Source: Cyanidium caldarium (taxonomy: Eukaryota > Rhodophyta > Bangiophyceae > Cyanidiales > Cyanidiaceae). From it: DNA of 64,000 bases. Of this stretch, positions 27,272-35,761 are shown in pieces. Numbering within the stretch: position 1 is the stretch's first letter; each line of letters begins with the position of its first letter. The notes beneath the pieces are model-generated. The model was not told the origin of the DNA. It ran no database searches and worked only from the letters and a program-made list of their open reading frames with translations. A program made the translations under genes and the position numbers. The DNA lies in contig JANCYW010000004.1 of the NCBI GenBank assembly GCA_026184775.1, forward strand, positions 186,001-250,000, written 5' to 3'.

Positions 27272-29437
27272 TTACTCCCGATTCCGCGGCGGTTTGACGC
27301 GATAGATGCGTACGATGAAGCGCTCCGAGGAGAACGCCTCCTCGAAATGCTGCAGCGAAAAGTCCAGATGCGGTATCTTGTGGCCGCGCACTCGATCCAC
27401 TCCGCCGTTGATATCGCGCAGTCGATAATAGCACAACTTGTACATGAGCGACTCGCGCATGGCCGGCGCGGCCTCCCCGTCCAGACGGTACTCGCCGCGC
27501 CGGGTGAGGTACTGCGACTCGCGGATGTTCGGATCCACCGAGCCGGCGATGCGCACCGGCCACAGAAACTTGTTGATGTCGTCGCTGGCGTACCCCAGCA
27601 CGCCGCCGAAGATCACCAACACGTAGTCCACGTCCAACATGCGGGCGATTGGGTAGGCGCGCTCCTCCGGCTGGTTCAACAGCGCGCCCACCGTGGCGAT
27701 ATGCGAAAAGTTCCAGGTGTTGTTGTCCACGATGGTGGTGCGAAAGCCCATGCCAGCAATCTGATACCCGTAATCCCACCACGAGGCGATCTTGGCGTCC
27801 TCGGCGGCGTTGGAGCCCAGCCAGTAGTACGCCTCGCGAAAGTCGTCGATCACGATACGGCCCTCGGGACCGTGTCCCAGTAGCACGATCGACGGCGACG
27901 AGTACGCCTCGGAGGTGGCCCAGGTCGAGTGTCGCACATAGCTGCCGGTGAGCAGCAGCGCGCCCAGGATGGTCACCGCAGCGATCTCCACGCGCAGCCG
28001 CCGACCACTGCGAATGCTGCTGCCAAGCGACGCCGATGTCGACGGCGATACGGCCGCGCTGACGGCTGCATGCCCGTTCCACATCCGCGATTCCTGCATC
28101 GCACCCTTGACGTCCGTCATGAACGAGCGCAACAGCGAAGTTGCGCCGATGGCACCCATGGCACACGCCGCCGGCGCCAGCACCAACATCAGCCGCACCA
28201 TCACGCCGGAAAAGTACACTGCGCACGCAAAGTAGAGCACCGCAAACACCACCGTATCCGACAGCGCGGTGAAGCAGTAGTAGAGGCCGAGCGGTGCCAA
28301 CACCGTCAACATGTGCAGATCGAAAAAGTACGACGCCCACGCAGTGGGCTGATGCTCGCTCACCGAGGCAATAATCGGAATGTGCTTGGTGGCATACGTC
28401 GGGTCCAGCAGGGTGTAGAAGCGGCCGGTCCACGGCACGATGTATCCGGTGCCCGTCGCCACCAACGCCACCAGGCCCAGCGCGGCCGCCGAACCGATCA
28501 CCAGCAGGCGCAGAAACTCACGAAAGGTGCGCTCCGGCACCAGCGACTGCACCCAACGCGCCAGACAATACAGCTGTAGCAGCACGAACACCGCCGCCGC
28601 GCTCATGTGCTCCGACGACTGTACCGCTTGGAAACCCACAAAACGAATCTGCATCGACAGCAGCGTGCCCAGCACGTACACCACCGAATAGGCCACGTAC
28701 AGGCGGTGCGAGTACCTGCCCATCGACACCATCACGATGACGTAAATGGGGATCAGGTTGATGATGAAGATGTAGCCGCCCCAGCACGCCACCATGTACA
28801 AGTACCCCAGGCAGCACGCCAGCGCCCACAACAGCGAGCCGGTGTTCACCGCCTTGAGAAAGAGGTAAAAGGTCTGGATGAGCGCAAAGATGGCCACGCA
28901 CTCGTTATCGAACGAGCCGGCCACCGAGCGCGATATGTAACCGGGCACGATGGACACCAGGGCGGCCGCCAGCAGCCCGGGCGTCTTGTCGCACCCACCC
29001 GCAATCTCGTTGGTGAAGTTGTACATGGCGAGCGTGGTCAGTGATGCCCACAACGGCGAGGTGAACACGCACGCGTTGCGCACATCGATAGGGAAACCGA
29101 GCGCCCGACACACCCAGAACAACAACGCGGCGCTATACATCGTGCCCGCGTATACCGTGCCGCCCACATCGCGCCCCAGTGGATACCACGAGGTGTCGTC
29201 GAACCAGTTCCAAAACTCGTACAACCCCTTCTCCACCAGCACCCGCGTCGCGCGGTAGTTGAAGTACGGGTCGAACTCGTGAATGACCGCCTCGTACCGC
29301 AGCACACTGAACAGACGCACCACAAACGCCAGCACCGCCGTCAGCGCCAGCACCGTCGATCGCAACAACAACTCCTGTTGTGCGGGCGTTAAGAGGGAGG
29401 TAAGGCGGGCGAGCGACGGGCGCAGCGGTTGCGACAT
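27272..29437 (-). CDS. STT3: Oligosaccharyltransferase catalytic subunit STT3
   Basis: Polytopic ER protein (721 residues) that transfers the oligosaccharide from dolichol-PP to Asn in N-x-S/T sequons. About 12-13 hydrophobic segments precede a lumenal C-terminal domain. Catalytic and binding motifs are all present: EFDPYFNYR at 54-62 (metal-binding Asp), SVAGSFDNE near 168-176, SVSEHQPTAW in external loop 5 and WWDYGYQ at 553-559, which reads the sequon hydroxyl. The C-terminal DNNTWN glycosylation-type sequence near 580 is also kept. Length matches STT3A/B and the yeast protein. The start ATG follows directly from the conserved N-terminal helix. With ribophorin I in the same window, a normal multi-subunit OST is implied rather than the single-subunit kinetoplastid form. 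Confidence 0.97.
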   Translation of the reverse strand: MSQPLRPSLARLTSLLTPAQQELLLRSTVLALTAVLAFVVRLFSVLRYEAVIHEFDPYFNYRATRVLVEKGLYEFWNWFDDTSWYPLGRDVGGTVYAGTMYSAALLFWVCRALGFPIDVRNACVFTSPLWASLTTLAMYNFTNEIAGGCDKTPGLLAAALVSIVPGYISRSVAGSFDNECVAIFALIQTFYLFLKAVNTGSLLWALACCLGYLYMVACWGGYIFIINLIPIYVIVMVSMGRYSHRLYVAYSVVYVLGTLLSMQIRFVGFQAVQSSEHMSAAAVFVLLQLYCLARWVQSLVPERTFREFLRLLVIGSAAALGLVALVATGTGYIVPWTGRFYTLLDPTYATKHIPIIASVSEHQPTAWASYFFDLHMLTVLAPLGLYYCFTALSDTVVFAVLYFACAVYFSGVMVRLMLVLAPAACAMGAIGATSLLRSFMTDVKGAMQESRMWNGHAAVSAAVSPSTSASLGSSIRSGRRLRVEIAAVTILGALLLTGSYVRHSTWATSEAYSSPSIVLLGHGPEGRIVIDDFREAYYWLGSNAAEDAKIASWWDYGYQIAGMGFRTTIVDNNTWNFSHIATVGALLNQPEERAYPIARMLDVDYVLVIFGGVLGYASDDINKFLWPVRIAGSVDPNIRESQYLTRRGEYRLDGEAAPAMRESLMYKLCYYRLRDINGGVDRVRGHKIPHLDFSLQHFEEAFSSERFIVRIYRVKPPRNRE

Positions 29438-29768
29438 GCCGAGGTGCTCGTCCGAGAGGATGAATCGATGAAAAGGCAGGATCCAACCGGCACCGAATCC
29501 CGATCTGAGCTTCTTGAGAGATGTTCAAGAGTCCTGTAGGTATTCGGAGTTTCTCGATGGGATCAGCGTGTGTCGATCCCGCCGATCATCAAGTCGACGC
29601 CGCCTCGAGCACGGAGATGCCCGCTCTCGGATGCGCACGCGTTCGGTCGTTGCGTGCCGATCCCGCGCACACCCGGGCACGAAGAGGCTGTGAGACGGTT
29701 CTGCACTCGCGCGGTACAGCGCGTGCCTTGACGAGGGCGTCCATGTTCGTCACCAGAGAGTCAACCTC
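29438..29768. other. Divergent promoter region between STT3 and a membrane-protein gene
   Basis: 331 bp between two divergent starts. No structural RNA, repeat or open frame of interest was seen. Confidence 0.4.
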
Positions 29769-30560
29769 ATGACACTCCTGCGTGCATTGGCTTTTACCAG
29801 CGCTCTTCAAAGTTGGAACTGGGAGGTGAGGACGCGGTCGCACTGGGCAGGGCGCCCCGTCCTAGGCCTCTTCGCCGCATCCGTTCGCCCGGCAACTTGT
29901 AGAGTATACGCGCGACAAGGCAGCCGTCAACGCACCGCTCGCTCGACGCGTGTACTGCCGCGGCGAGACGCCAAGCGACCGCTGCCCCGTTGGGCACATC
30001 TTCTGTTCGTGTCGCGGGTGCCGCTGCCGAATGTGTTTCACGCGGAGGACGGCGCCTCGGTGCCGTCGGGATTTTTGGTTAGTGCGGCACTTCCAGCGTT
30101 GTTGGGCCATCCGGTGTTCTCGCTCACATACATGGCGTTTCTGATGTTGGCGTCGGCGGTGGGCGCGCCGGAGAGTGCTGCGGCGCTGCTGTCGGCGTTG
30201 TCGTACCTGGTGGGATACGGCGCGCTGCGGGATCTGTTGGATTCCCTGGCAGGCGCCGGTGCCGCGGACAGCTTTGCGCTCCTGCGGGCGACGCTAGCAG
30301 CATTTGCGCTTTTTGCCGGCACTCTCTCCACCGAGTATCTGTTGCCACATGCTGCTGGCAGCATGCGGCGAGTGGGCACGCTGTTGGATCAGCTACAGAC
30401 CGGCCGCCGCAGGGAAGGGTTGCCCGAGGGGCAGCGCGACGGCGGCACCGCCGAGGATTTGGCGGCATTCGACAAGCGACTGCGACAACTCGATCGGCGA
30501 CGCGTATCAAACGAGGGAGGTGACGATACGGGATCGCGTGCAGAGGACCGGCGCCGGTGA
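29769..30560 (+). CDS. Unknown membrane protein with a basic N-terminal extension, possibly organellar
   Basis: 263 residues. The first 75 are Arg- and Ser-rich with almost no acids, suggesting a plastid or mitochondrial targeting sequence. Hydrophobic segments follow at roughly 98-115, 118-135, 140-155 and 165-190 (for example FSLTYMAFLMLASAVG and LRATLAAFALFAGTLSTEYL), so three or four membrane spans are likely. The C-terminal 60 residues are charged and probably soluble. I recognise no family. The stop is only 21 bp from that of the convergent CDC27 gene. The reading frame is clearly more gene-like than the opposite strand, but the function is unknown. Confidence 0.5.
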   Translation: MTLLRALAFTSALQSWNWEVRTRSHWAGRPVLGLFAASVRPATCRVYARQGSRQRTARSTRVLPRRDAKRPLPRWAHLLFVSRVPLPNVFHAEDGASVPSGFLVSAALPALLGHPVFSLTYMAFLMLASAVGAPESAAALLSALSYLVGYGALRDLLDSLAGAGAADSFALLRATLAAFALFAGTLSTEYLLPHAAGSMRRVGTLLDQLQTGRRREGLPEGQRDGGTAEDLAAFDKRLRQLDRRRVSNEGGDDTGSRAEDRRR

Positions 30561-30581
30561 GGTGGCACCGGAAGGCTCGTT

Positions 30582-32351
30582 TTAACCATTCTCAGCGGCC
30601 GACTCGGCCGGCTCCGAGGAGAACAGCGCATGTCGATACAGCGACTGTTTGGGATCCAAGTCCAACGCGGCACTGAACAGATCTGCAGCATCGGCGCGTC
30701 CCAGCTGCTTGGCCACCAGCCCCATCTGATAGAGTACCGCGGCTTCTCGCGGCACCTGGTCGCGCAGCCGACACAGGGTGTGCCAGGCGTCCGCCAGACG
30801 ACCCATCTCAAAGTGCAACTTGCCCAGTTCAAATTGCGCCACCGGGTTCTTGGGGTTCTCCGCCAGCGCCCGCTCCAGCGCCTGCAGCGCTTCGCGATGG
30901 CGCCCGCCGCCCAGCCGTATCACGTGCGCCAGGTGATACCACAGCATGGAGCTGTGCGGGTGAATGCGCAGCGCCAAACGATAATGTCGTTCCGCGGTGC
31001 GATACTGTTCCTGCCGCTGGTAGATCTGGCCCATGCCGAACCACGCGTTGTAGTGGCGCGGGTTGCGTGCCAGCGCGTCTTGGTAACATAGTATGGCCGA
31101 CTCGAAATCGTCCTTGTACATGTATTCGTGGCCGGCGAGCGTGCAGGCGTAGGCGCATTCCGGGTCGGTCTGCGCGGCGCGCAGGAAAAAGGCGATCGCC
31201 GTGTCCGGGTCTCGGTGTAAACTGAAGGCATTGCCGGCTGCACACCACGCGGCCGCCGAGAAGCGGTCCACCTGCAGTGCCTGTTGCGCCACGGCGCTGA
31301 GCTCAGTCTCACGCCGCAAATGCCACAGCGCCGTCGAATAGAACTCCAATCCGTCGGTCTGACCGCTGCTGTCGCGCTGCAGCAGATGCTCGAACACGCG
31401 AGCGCACTCGGCCTGGTCGCCGTTCTCAAAGTGCGCCCGTCCCACCTGCGCCAACACCCATCCGGTGTCGTAATGGCGCGCTGGCACCGTCGCCAAAAGG
31501 CGCAGCGCATCCTCGGGTCGATACGCCGACAGCAGCGCCCGTGCCGAGCCCAATCGCACGAGCAATTCCAGGGTGCTCTGCGGCGGCAGTTGTTGCCAGC
31601 TGTGGGCCCACGCCCGCACCATCTCGGTGGGCATGCGCGCCGGCGGCATGGCGCTCGCGCGGTCCGCGCCCGCATTCGCTTCCTCGACGGAATCGGTCGC
31701 GGGTGGCTTCTCCACCGGGTCGACGTTGCGCACCGGCTGTCGTCGGTTCTCCTCGGCGGCGCCCTCGTTGCTGTCGCTCCCGTTGCGTTCACCCGAGAGC
31801 GCCGCGCTCAGATTCGGACAGGCGTCCAGCTCGCACAGCGCCTCGATGCAGCCCCACATGTACGGGTCGATGGAGAGCGCCTTGCGAAAACAGCGCGCTG
31901 CGGCGGCGTGATCCCGAGTCGACAACCGATACACCCGCCCGAGCCAGTAAAGCCCCTCTGCCAACCACGGCAAACTGGCCACCTCGGCGGCATCACCCAT
32001 ATCCTCCGCGGCGAGCGAACCCACCGCCGGCACCTCCCACCGCTCCTCCGGCCGCCAGCACTGCATCAACGGCCGCAACGCCGCGTACACCAACGCGTAT
32101 TCCCCCAGCTCCATGCAGCACACACAGTACAAGTACCGACACTCCCAGTCGCGCCTCCAGTACGGCTCCAGCACCCGCAACGCCCGCCCGTGCTTGCCCA
32201 CCTGCACGAAGCAACGCGCCAATAATAGCGCCGCGCCCGCTCCCGGCCGCTCCGCCAGCAACCGCTCCGCCAGAAATATGCCACTCTTTTCCACCGTATA
32301 TCGCTCTAATGAGCGTTTTATAGCGCGTTCTAGCATAGGCAGATCTTTCAT
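30582..32351 (-). CDS. CDC27: Anaphase-promoting complex subunit CDC27/APC3
   Basis: 589-residue TPR scaffold subunit of the APC/C, the E3 ligase that drives mitotic exit; in the family it binds the IR tail of CDC20/CDH1 activators. The start at 32351 gives the typical APC3 N-terminus, MKDLPMLERAIKRSLERY. An N-terminal TPR half is followed by an Asp/Glu/Asn-rich linker (about 200-260). The C-terminal TPR superhelix then carries hallmark strings: YDTGWVLAQVGRAHFE, FYSTALWHLRRE, AAWCAAGNAFSLHRD, AGHEYMYKDDFESAI and YNAWFGMGQIYQRQEQY. These are near those of human CDC27. The linker is shorter than in animals, where it is phosphorylated. The ORF remains open upstream to 32753 over the divergent SLD5 leader. 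CDC16 and CDC23 were considered but the strings fit APC3 best. Confidence 0.9.
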   Translation of the reverse strand: MKDLPMLERAIKRSLERYTVEKSGIFLAERLLAERPGAGAALLLARCFVQVGKHGRALRVLEPYWRRDWECRYLYCVCCMELGEYALVYAALRPLMQCWRPEERWEVPAVGSLAAEDMGDAAEVASLPWLAEGLYWLGRVYRLSTRDHAAAARCFRKALSIDPYMWGCIEALCELDACPNLSAALSGERNGSDSNEGAAEENRRQPVRNVDPVEKPPATDSVEEANAGADRASAMPPARMPTEMVRAWAHSWQQLPPQSTLELLVRLGSARALLSAYRPEDALRLLATVPARHYDTGWVLAQVGRAHFENGDQAECARVFEHLLQRDSSGQTDGLEFYSTALWHLRRETELSAVAQQALQVDRFSAAAWCAAGNAFSLHRDPDTAIAFFLRAAQTDPECAYACTLAGHEYMYKDDFESAILCYQDALARNPRHYNAWFGMGQIYQRQEQYRTAERHYRLALRIHPHSSMLWYHLAHVIRLGGGRHREALQALERALAENPKNPVAQFELGKLHFEMGRLADAWHTLCRLRDQVPREAAVLYQMGLVAKQLGRADAADLFSAALDLDPKQSLYRHALFSSEPAESAAENG

Positions 32352-32535
32352 GGCGTCGAGTGGCCGATGCGAAGGGAACGAGCGTCCTGCCGGGAAGCGG
32401 TCCGCGGCACACGTCAACGTTCCCGCAGGTGGAGCGCGCGGCACGGGACGGAACCGCAAAATTTGCGCGGGAAGGCGAGCCCACGATGCCCCGGGAGACG
32501 CTACCGAAGGGAAGCGCGAGACGGCGAGGGGAAAC

Positions 32536-33459
32536 ATGGTGGAGGCGACTCGATGGGGACGCGAGGTGAATGGCATCGGGCGGAGAGAGGCGGAAGAGTC
32601 CGAAGGAGCGCTTTGCGGAGACGACGTTTGGAACGGCATTGGGGAGAGCGCGCGTCGCCCGGCCGATGCACCACAACGGACTGGCAGCGGAGGCGGTGCC
32701 GCGTCAGAAGTGACTCCGGAGGAGGGTGAGGGGTGGCGCGGCACCGGTTTCACGCGGTGGGATGCTATAGGCGAGGCGCACTGGAATTCTTCACCCGGAT
32801 GCGACTTGAACGATCAGATTGAACAACTGCAGCAGGCGGTGTCCGACGAGGTGTGTGCACCGGAGTTGCTGCCGTTTGCTGAACGATTGGTGGCAGACGT
32901 GCAGGCGGTACTACAATATCAGCAACAACAACTGGGGCAAGTGCATGCGGACACAGCCAACGGCATTGTCTCCGCAATAGGCGACCGGCTGGCGCAGCAC
33001 CTGCAGCGACAGGACTGCATGCGCGTGCGGTATGCGCTGCGCAACTATTATCGGGTGCGATTATGGAAGGCGCAACGACACGCAACCCACTACTTGCGGG
33101 AATCGCAGAGCGACCCGCGGTGCTTGTCTCCGCTGGAGGAAGCGTTTCTGCGGCGGTACCAGCGGAACATGGTGCATCACCTGAACGAGTCGTTCCTGAA
33201 ACACGTGCCCGAACCGCTGCGCCGCCTGGACGACGTGGAGCGCAACCAGTCCGGCCACGGCACCGAGCTGAACATGGTCACCGCTCCCGATTTGGACGAG
33301 TACGTGGTGGCCCGTTTTGTGCACCCGTGCGAACTGGATTTGGCCGCTACGGGACAGTCCCTGCCGCAGGCGTTCCCCTTCCGGCAAGGCGACGTATTCT
33401 GTCTGCGATACCGCTTTGTGCGGGATGCGCTCCTTCGCGGTGACGTGGAGTTGATATAA
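32536..33459 (+). CDS. SLD5: GINS complex subunit SLD5
   Basis: Subunit of the GINS tetramer, which with CDC45 and MCM2-7 forms the replicative CMG helicase. 307 residues from the ATG at 32536. The first 80 residues are low-complexity Glu/Gly/Arg sequence not found in the family. The conserved body starts near APELLPFAERLVADV and continues with RVRYALRNYYRVRLWK and the SPLEEAFLRRYQ segment of the A-domain. A B-domain follows, with APDLDEYVVARF, and the chain terminates in ALLRGDVELI, exactly at the family's end (human AVQLI). Divergent from CDC27; their open frames overlap in the promoter region. The start is uncertain by up to 80 residues because the leader is unconserved. Confidence 0.88.
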   Translation: MVEATRWGREVNGIGRREAEESEGALCGDDVWNGIGESARRPADAPQRTGSGGGAASEVTPEEGEGWRGTGFTRWDAIGEAHWNSSPGCDLNDQIEQLQQAVSDEVCAPELLPFAERLVADVQAVLQYQQQQLGQVHADTANGIVSAIGDRLAQHLQRQDCMRVRYALRNYYRVRLWKAQRHATHYLRESQSDPRCLSPLEEAFLRRYQRNMVHHLNESFLKHVPEPLRRLDDVERNQSGHGTELNMVTAPDLDEYVVARFVHPCELDLAATGQSLPQAFPFRQGDVFCLRYRFVRDALLRGDVELI

Positions 33460-33799
33460 ACGAGAATGATGAAGGCGCGTCGAGAAGCGAGTGGAGCAGG
33501 TGAAGGCGAGCAAGGGTCTGGCACAAAAATATTCTCCCCCCTTGATGAGCTTCAACACCGTGTTGTGCTCTGCGCGAGAGTCTGACCTCGTCTGTCAAGC
33601 CGTCCATCCGGGTCGGGCGAGCGCGGCGCGGACGCGTTGCGGTTTTCCGGTGTGGGCGCTCATCGGGCAGAAGCAGTCTGTCGGAGGGAGGGCCATGACG
33701 TAGCCGGAAGGCAAGAGAGTCAGGAACTGGGGCGGCGTTGGAGGACCCGTCACCGCCGCACGCGAGCCTCTCGCCCGATCTCCTCGCGGCCGACAAGTC
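33460..33799. other. Intergenic region between SLD5 and VPS29
   Basis: 340 bp, the locally AT-richest part being around 33522-33545. A minus-strand reading frame crosses it but belongs to the SLD5/VPS29 antisense shadow. No RNA gene seen. Expected to hold the VPS29 promoter. Confidence 0.45.
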
Positions 33800-34483
33800 A
33801 TGGTGCTGGTGCTGGCCATAGGCGACTTTTACGTACCGCATCGGTGTTGTGAACTTGCGCAGCGATTCCGCGAGCTGTTGGCACCGGGCAAGATCCAACA
33901 CGTCCTGTGTACTGGCAACGTGTGCAGTGACGAGATCGAGGCGCTGCTGCGGCGAGTGTCGTTCGACGTGCACATTGCGCGCGGCGAGTTGGACGGGCCG
34001 GCGTGGCCGGAGCGCGTGGTGGTCAGCATCGAGCAGATTCGATTCGGGCTGTGTCACGGGCACCAAGTGCTGCCGTGGAGCGGGCGGACAGGGGATGCCT
34101 TCACGGCGACCGCGTCGTCGGTGAGCGCCGAGGCCACGGCACATGTGCGCGCGCTGCACGCCCTGCGTCGCGACATGGGCGTCGACGTGCTGGTGGCGGG
34201 CATGGCCGAACGGCCGGCACTCACCAGCGGCAAGCTCGGCGGTCTGGTGGTGCAGCCCGGCTCGGCCACCGGCGCGCCGCGCGTCACCGATCCGTGGCCC
34301 AGCGACAAGGCAGACAACTCGTGCAAAACGTCCAACGCGCCCGGGTTTGTGCTCATGGATGTGCACGGCAGCCACGTCACGCTGTACACCTATGTGCAGG
34401 ATCGCGACGATCCGCAGCAGGTGCACGTGGAGAAGCACGTGTTCGAGCGACCCGATCCCACTGCCTCCGCGCTGCTCTTGTAA
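33800..34483 (+). CDS. VPS29: Retromer subunit VPS29 with a degenerate metal site
   Basis: Metallophosphoesterase-fold subunit of the retromer coat (VPS26-VPS29-VPS35), which recycles receptors from endosomes. 227 residues versus about 182 in animals. Diagnostic strings are LLAPGKIQHVLCTGN, VHIARGELD, GLCHGHQVLPW, VVQPGSATGAPRVT and GFVLMDVHGS. Three changes stand out. The GDxH motif reads GDFY, the family RGDxD reads RGELD, and GHTHK is replaced by GMAERPA; two or more metal ligands are thus lost. An extra 20-25 residues follow HGHQVLPW, and another insert sits before the C-terminal strands. Since VPS29 acts as a scaffold for VPS35 and TBC1D5 rather than as an enzyme, it can remain functional. 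The start follows directly from the first beta strand. Confidence 0.92.
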   Translation: MVLVLAIGDFYVPHRCCELAQRFRELLAPGKIQHVLCTGNVCSDEIEALLRRVSFDVHIARGELDGPAWPERVVVSIEQIRFGLCHGHQVLPWSGRTGDAFTATASSVSAEATAHVRALHALRRDMGVDVLVAGMAERPALTSGKLGGLVVQPGSATGAPRVTDPWPSDKADNSCKTSNAPGFVLMDVHGSHVTLYTYVQDRDDPQQVHVEKHVFERPDPTASALLL

Positions 34484-34557
34484 ACCGTGTGTGCGCACTT
34501 CAACGCCGACCACGCGCACGCCCCCCACAGCAAGTTCCTCCGCCCTCGTCGACACCT

Positions 34558-34800
34558 CTACTCGAACTTCGGCCCCGGGAACGTGCCGTCCTGCTGTTGC
34601 TCCTCCCAGCGCTCCACCCAGTCGATGGGGCACATGGCGTACGCCCACCGCCGCAGCTTCTTGCACTCGTCACTGTCCTCGCCGTCCTTGCTCTGGCACC
34701 GCTTCCACTCCAGGTACCGCACCCAGCACGTCATGGTCTGGTTGGTGGACGGGAAGCGCGGATCCCGCGGCGCCGTCTCCAGCTTCACCACATCGGACAT
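34558..34800 (-). CDS. COX6B: Cytochrome c oxidase subunit 6b (COX6B)
   Basis: Small nuclear-encoded subunit of mitochondrial complex IV, 80 residues, the normal length for the core. It has the CHCH twin pattern: TC-WVRYLEWKR-C (C-x9-C) and EC-KKLRRWAYAM-C (C-x10-C). The sequence CPIDWVERWEEQ follows the last cysteine, as in animal and plant COX6B. Twin-Cys proteins of this type enter the intermembrane space through MIA40 and need no cleavable presequence, which agrees with the short N-terminus. Starts with ATG at 34800; converges on VPS29 with 74 bp between stops. Confidence 0.95.
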   Translation of the reverse strand: MSDVVKLETAPRDPRFPSTNQTMTCWVRYLEWKRCQSKDGEDSDECKKLRRWAYAMCPIDWVERWEEQQQDGTFPGPKFE

Positions 34801-35165
34801 GACTGCGATGGCAAGGAGCGCAGAGATGGATCCAGGGTGCGCAGCAGACGGGCGTTGTCGCAGCTCCTCCTGCCGACTCCGAAAAACAGCAACAGCGTGC
34901 GCCTCCGCAGCGCGCAGGGACGAACCGGTGTGACATTTGGATGCGTTCGCGTGACATGAAATGGGAGCGCTGCCCAGTGATGAGCTGGTGAGCGGCCCAG
35001 AATCAGGCCACAGAATGAGTTGGTATGTGGTTTACAAGGGTCGCATGCAACGCATAGCCGCCTCAAAGCAGTCTCCGCTTCTCTCTGTTCTGGGCTGCTC
35101 TGCCGCCGTCACGACATCCAACCCAATCCTCCACACCACTCCTGTTGCTGCGTTCATCATCCTCC
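34801..35165. other. Intergenic region upstream of COX6B
   Basis: 365 bp between the COX6B start and the stop of the parvulin gene, both on the minus strand. No recognisable feature beyond the inferred COX6B promoter. Confidence 0.45.
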
Positions 35166-35543
35166 CTAGTTGCGGCGCCCTTCGATCAGCACGATATGCC
35201 AGCCGTTGGCGCCTTTGAAGGGCTCACTCACGGAGCCGGGCGCTGTGGAAAAGGCCACGTCGCGGAACTTGGGCTCCATCTTCTGCCGATCAAACCACCC
35301 GAGCTCGCCGCCGCGTTTGCCCGACGGACACTCCGAGTACTGCTGTGCCAGCGTGCCGAATGCGGCCGGTGGCACCGCCTGCCCGTCATCCAAGTACTGC
35401 TCCCGCAATCGTTGGTGTACCTCGAGGATTTTGGACTGCTTGGCGCAAAGGATGTGCCGCGCTTTCACAAAATTGGCGGTCTTCAGCTTGTCACCTGCAC
35501 CCGCAGTGTTGCTCGGCGCCCGGCGTGCTGGCGCCTTGCCCAT
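35166..35543 (-). CDS. PIN4: Parvulin-type peptidyl-prolyl isomerase (PIN4/Par14-like)
   Basis: 125-residue prolyl isomerase without a WW domain. A short Lys/Ala/Gly-rich head is followed by the rotamase domain: VKARHILCAKQSKI, FGTLAQQYSECPSG, KRGGELGWFDRQKM, FRDVAFSTAPGSVSEPF and GWHIVLIEGRRN. These follow human Par14 closely (KVRHILCEK, AAQYSEDKARQGGDLGW, GYHIIMVEGRK). The missing basic loop excludes a Pin1-type, phospho-Ser/Thr-Pro specific enzyme. In animals Par14 acts in ribosome biogenesis and also enters mitochondria. The ORF is open upstream to 35948 with Arg-rich sequence overlapping the divergent CDT1 gene; the ATG at 35543 is preferred because it gives the typical family N-terminus. 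Confidence 0.92.
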   Translation of the reverse strand: MGKAPARRAPSNTAGAGDKLKTANFVKARHILCAKQSKILEVHQRLREQYLDDGQAVPPAAFGTLAQQYSECPSGKRGGELGWFDRQKMEPKFRDVAFSTAPGSVSEPFKGANGWHIVLIEGRRN

Positions 35544-35761
35544 GGAGAGGAAAGTTGGCGAGGAAGCTAGGTTTCTCTTTGCGACCCGTCGTCGCACTCC
35601 CGCAAGAGGGCGGTTCTCCTGCGCAGCCAACCGTTTCGTCCACCGAACGTCGGTCGGATTGCCGTCGTCGGTTTGGCGGGAAGCCGAAGGGATGTGGCGC
35701 GAGTGCAGGACGTGAAAAACGTGGGAGGGTACCGAATGCCACAAGAACAGACGTGGGAGCA

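Noticed and set aside
33478-33620. Possible small minus-strand gene beginning MLKLIKGGEYF in one frame
   Set aside because: The frame runs straight into SLD5 antisense; no start context or family match.
33347-34666. Long minus-strand ORF (439 codons) across SLD5 and VPS29
   Set aside because: Antisense to two well-conserved genes; its translation is His/Arg-rich without domains. A GC-rich shadow frame, like those at 27114-28433 and 18419-19279.
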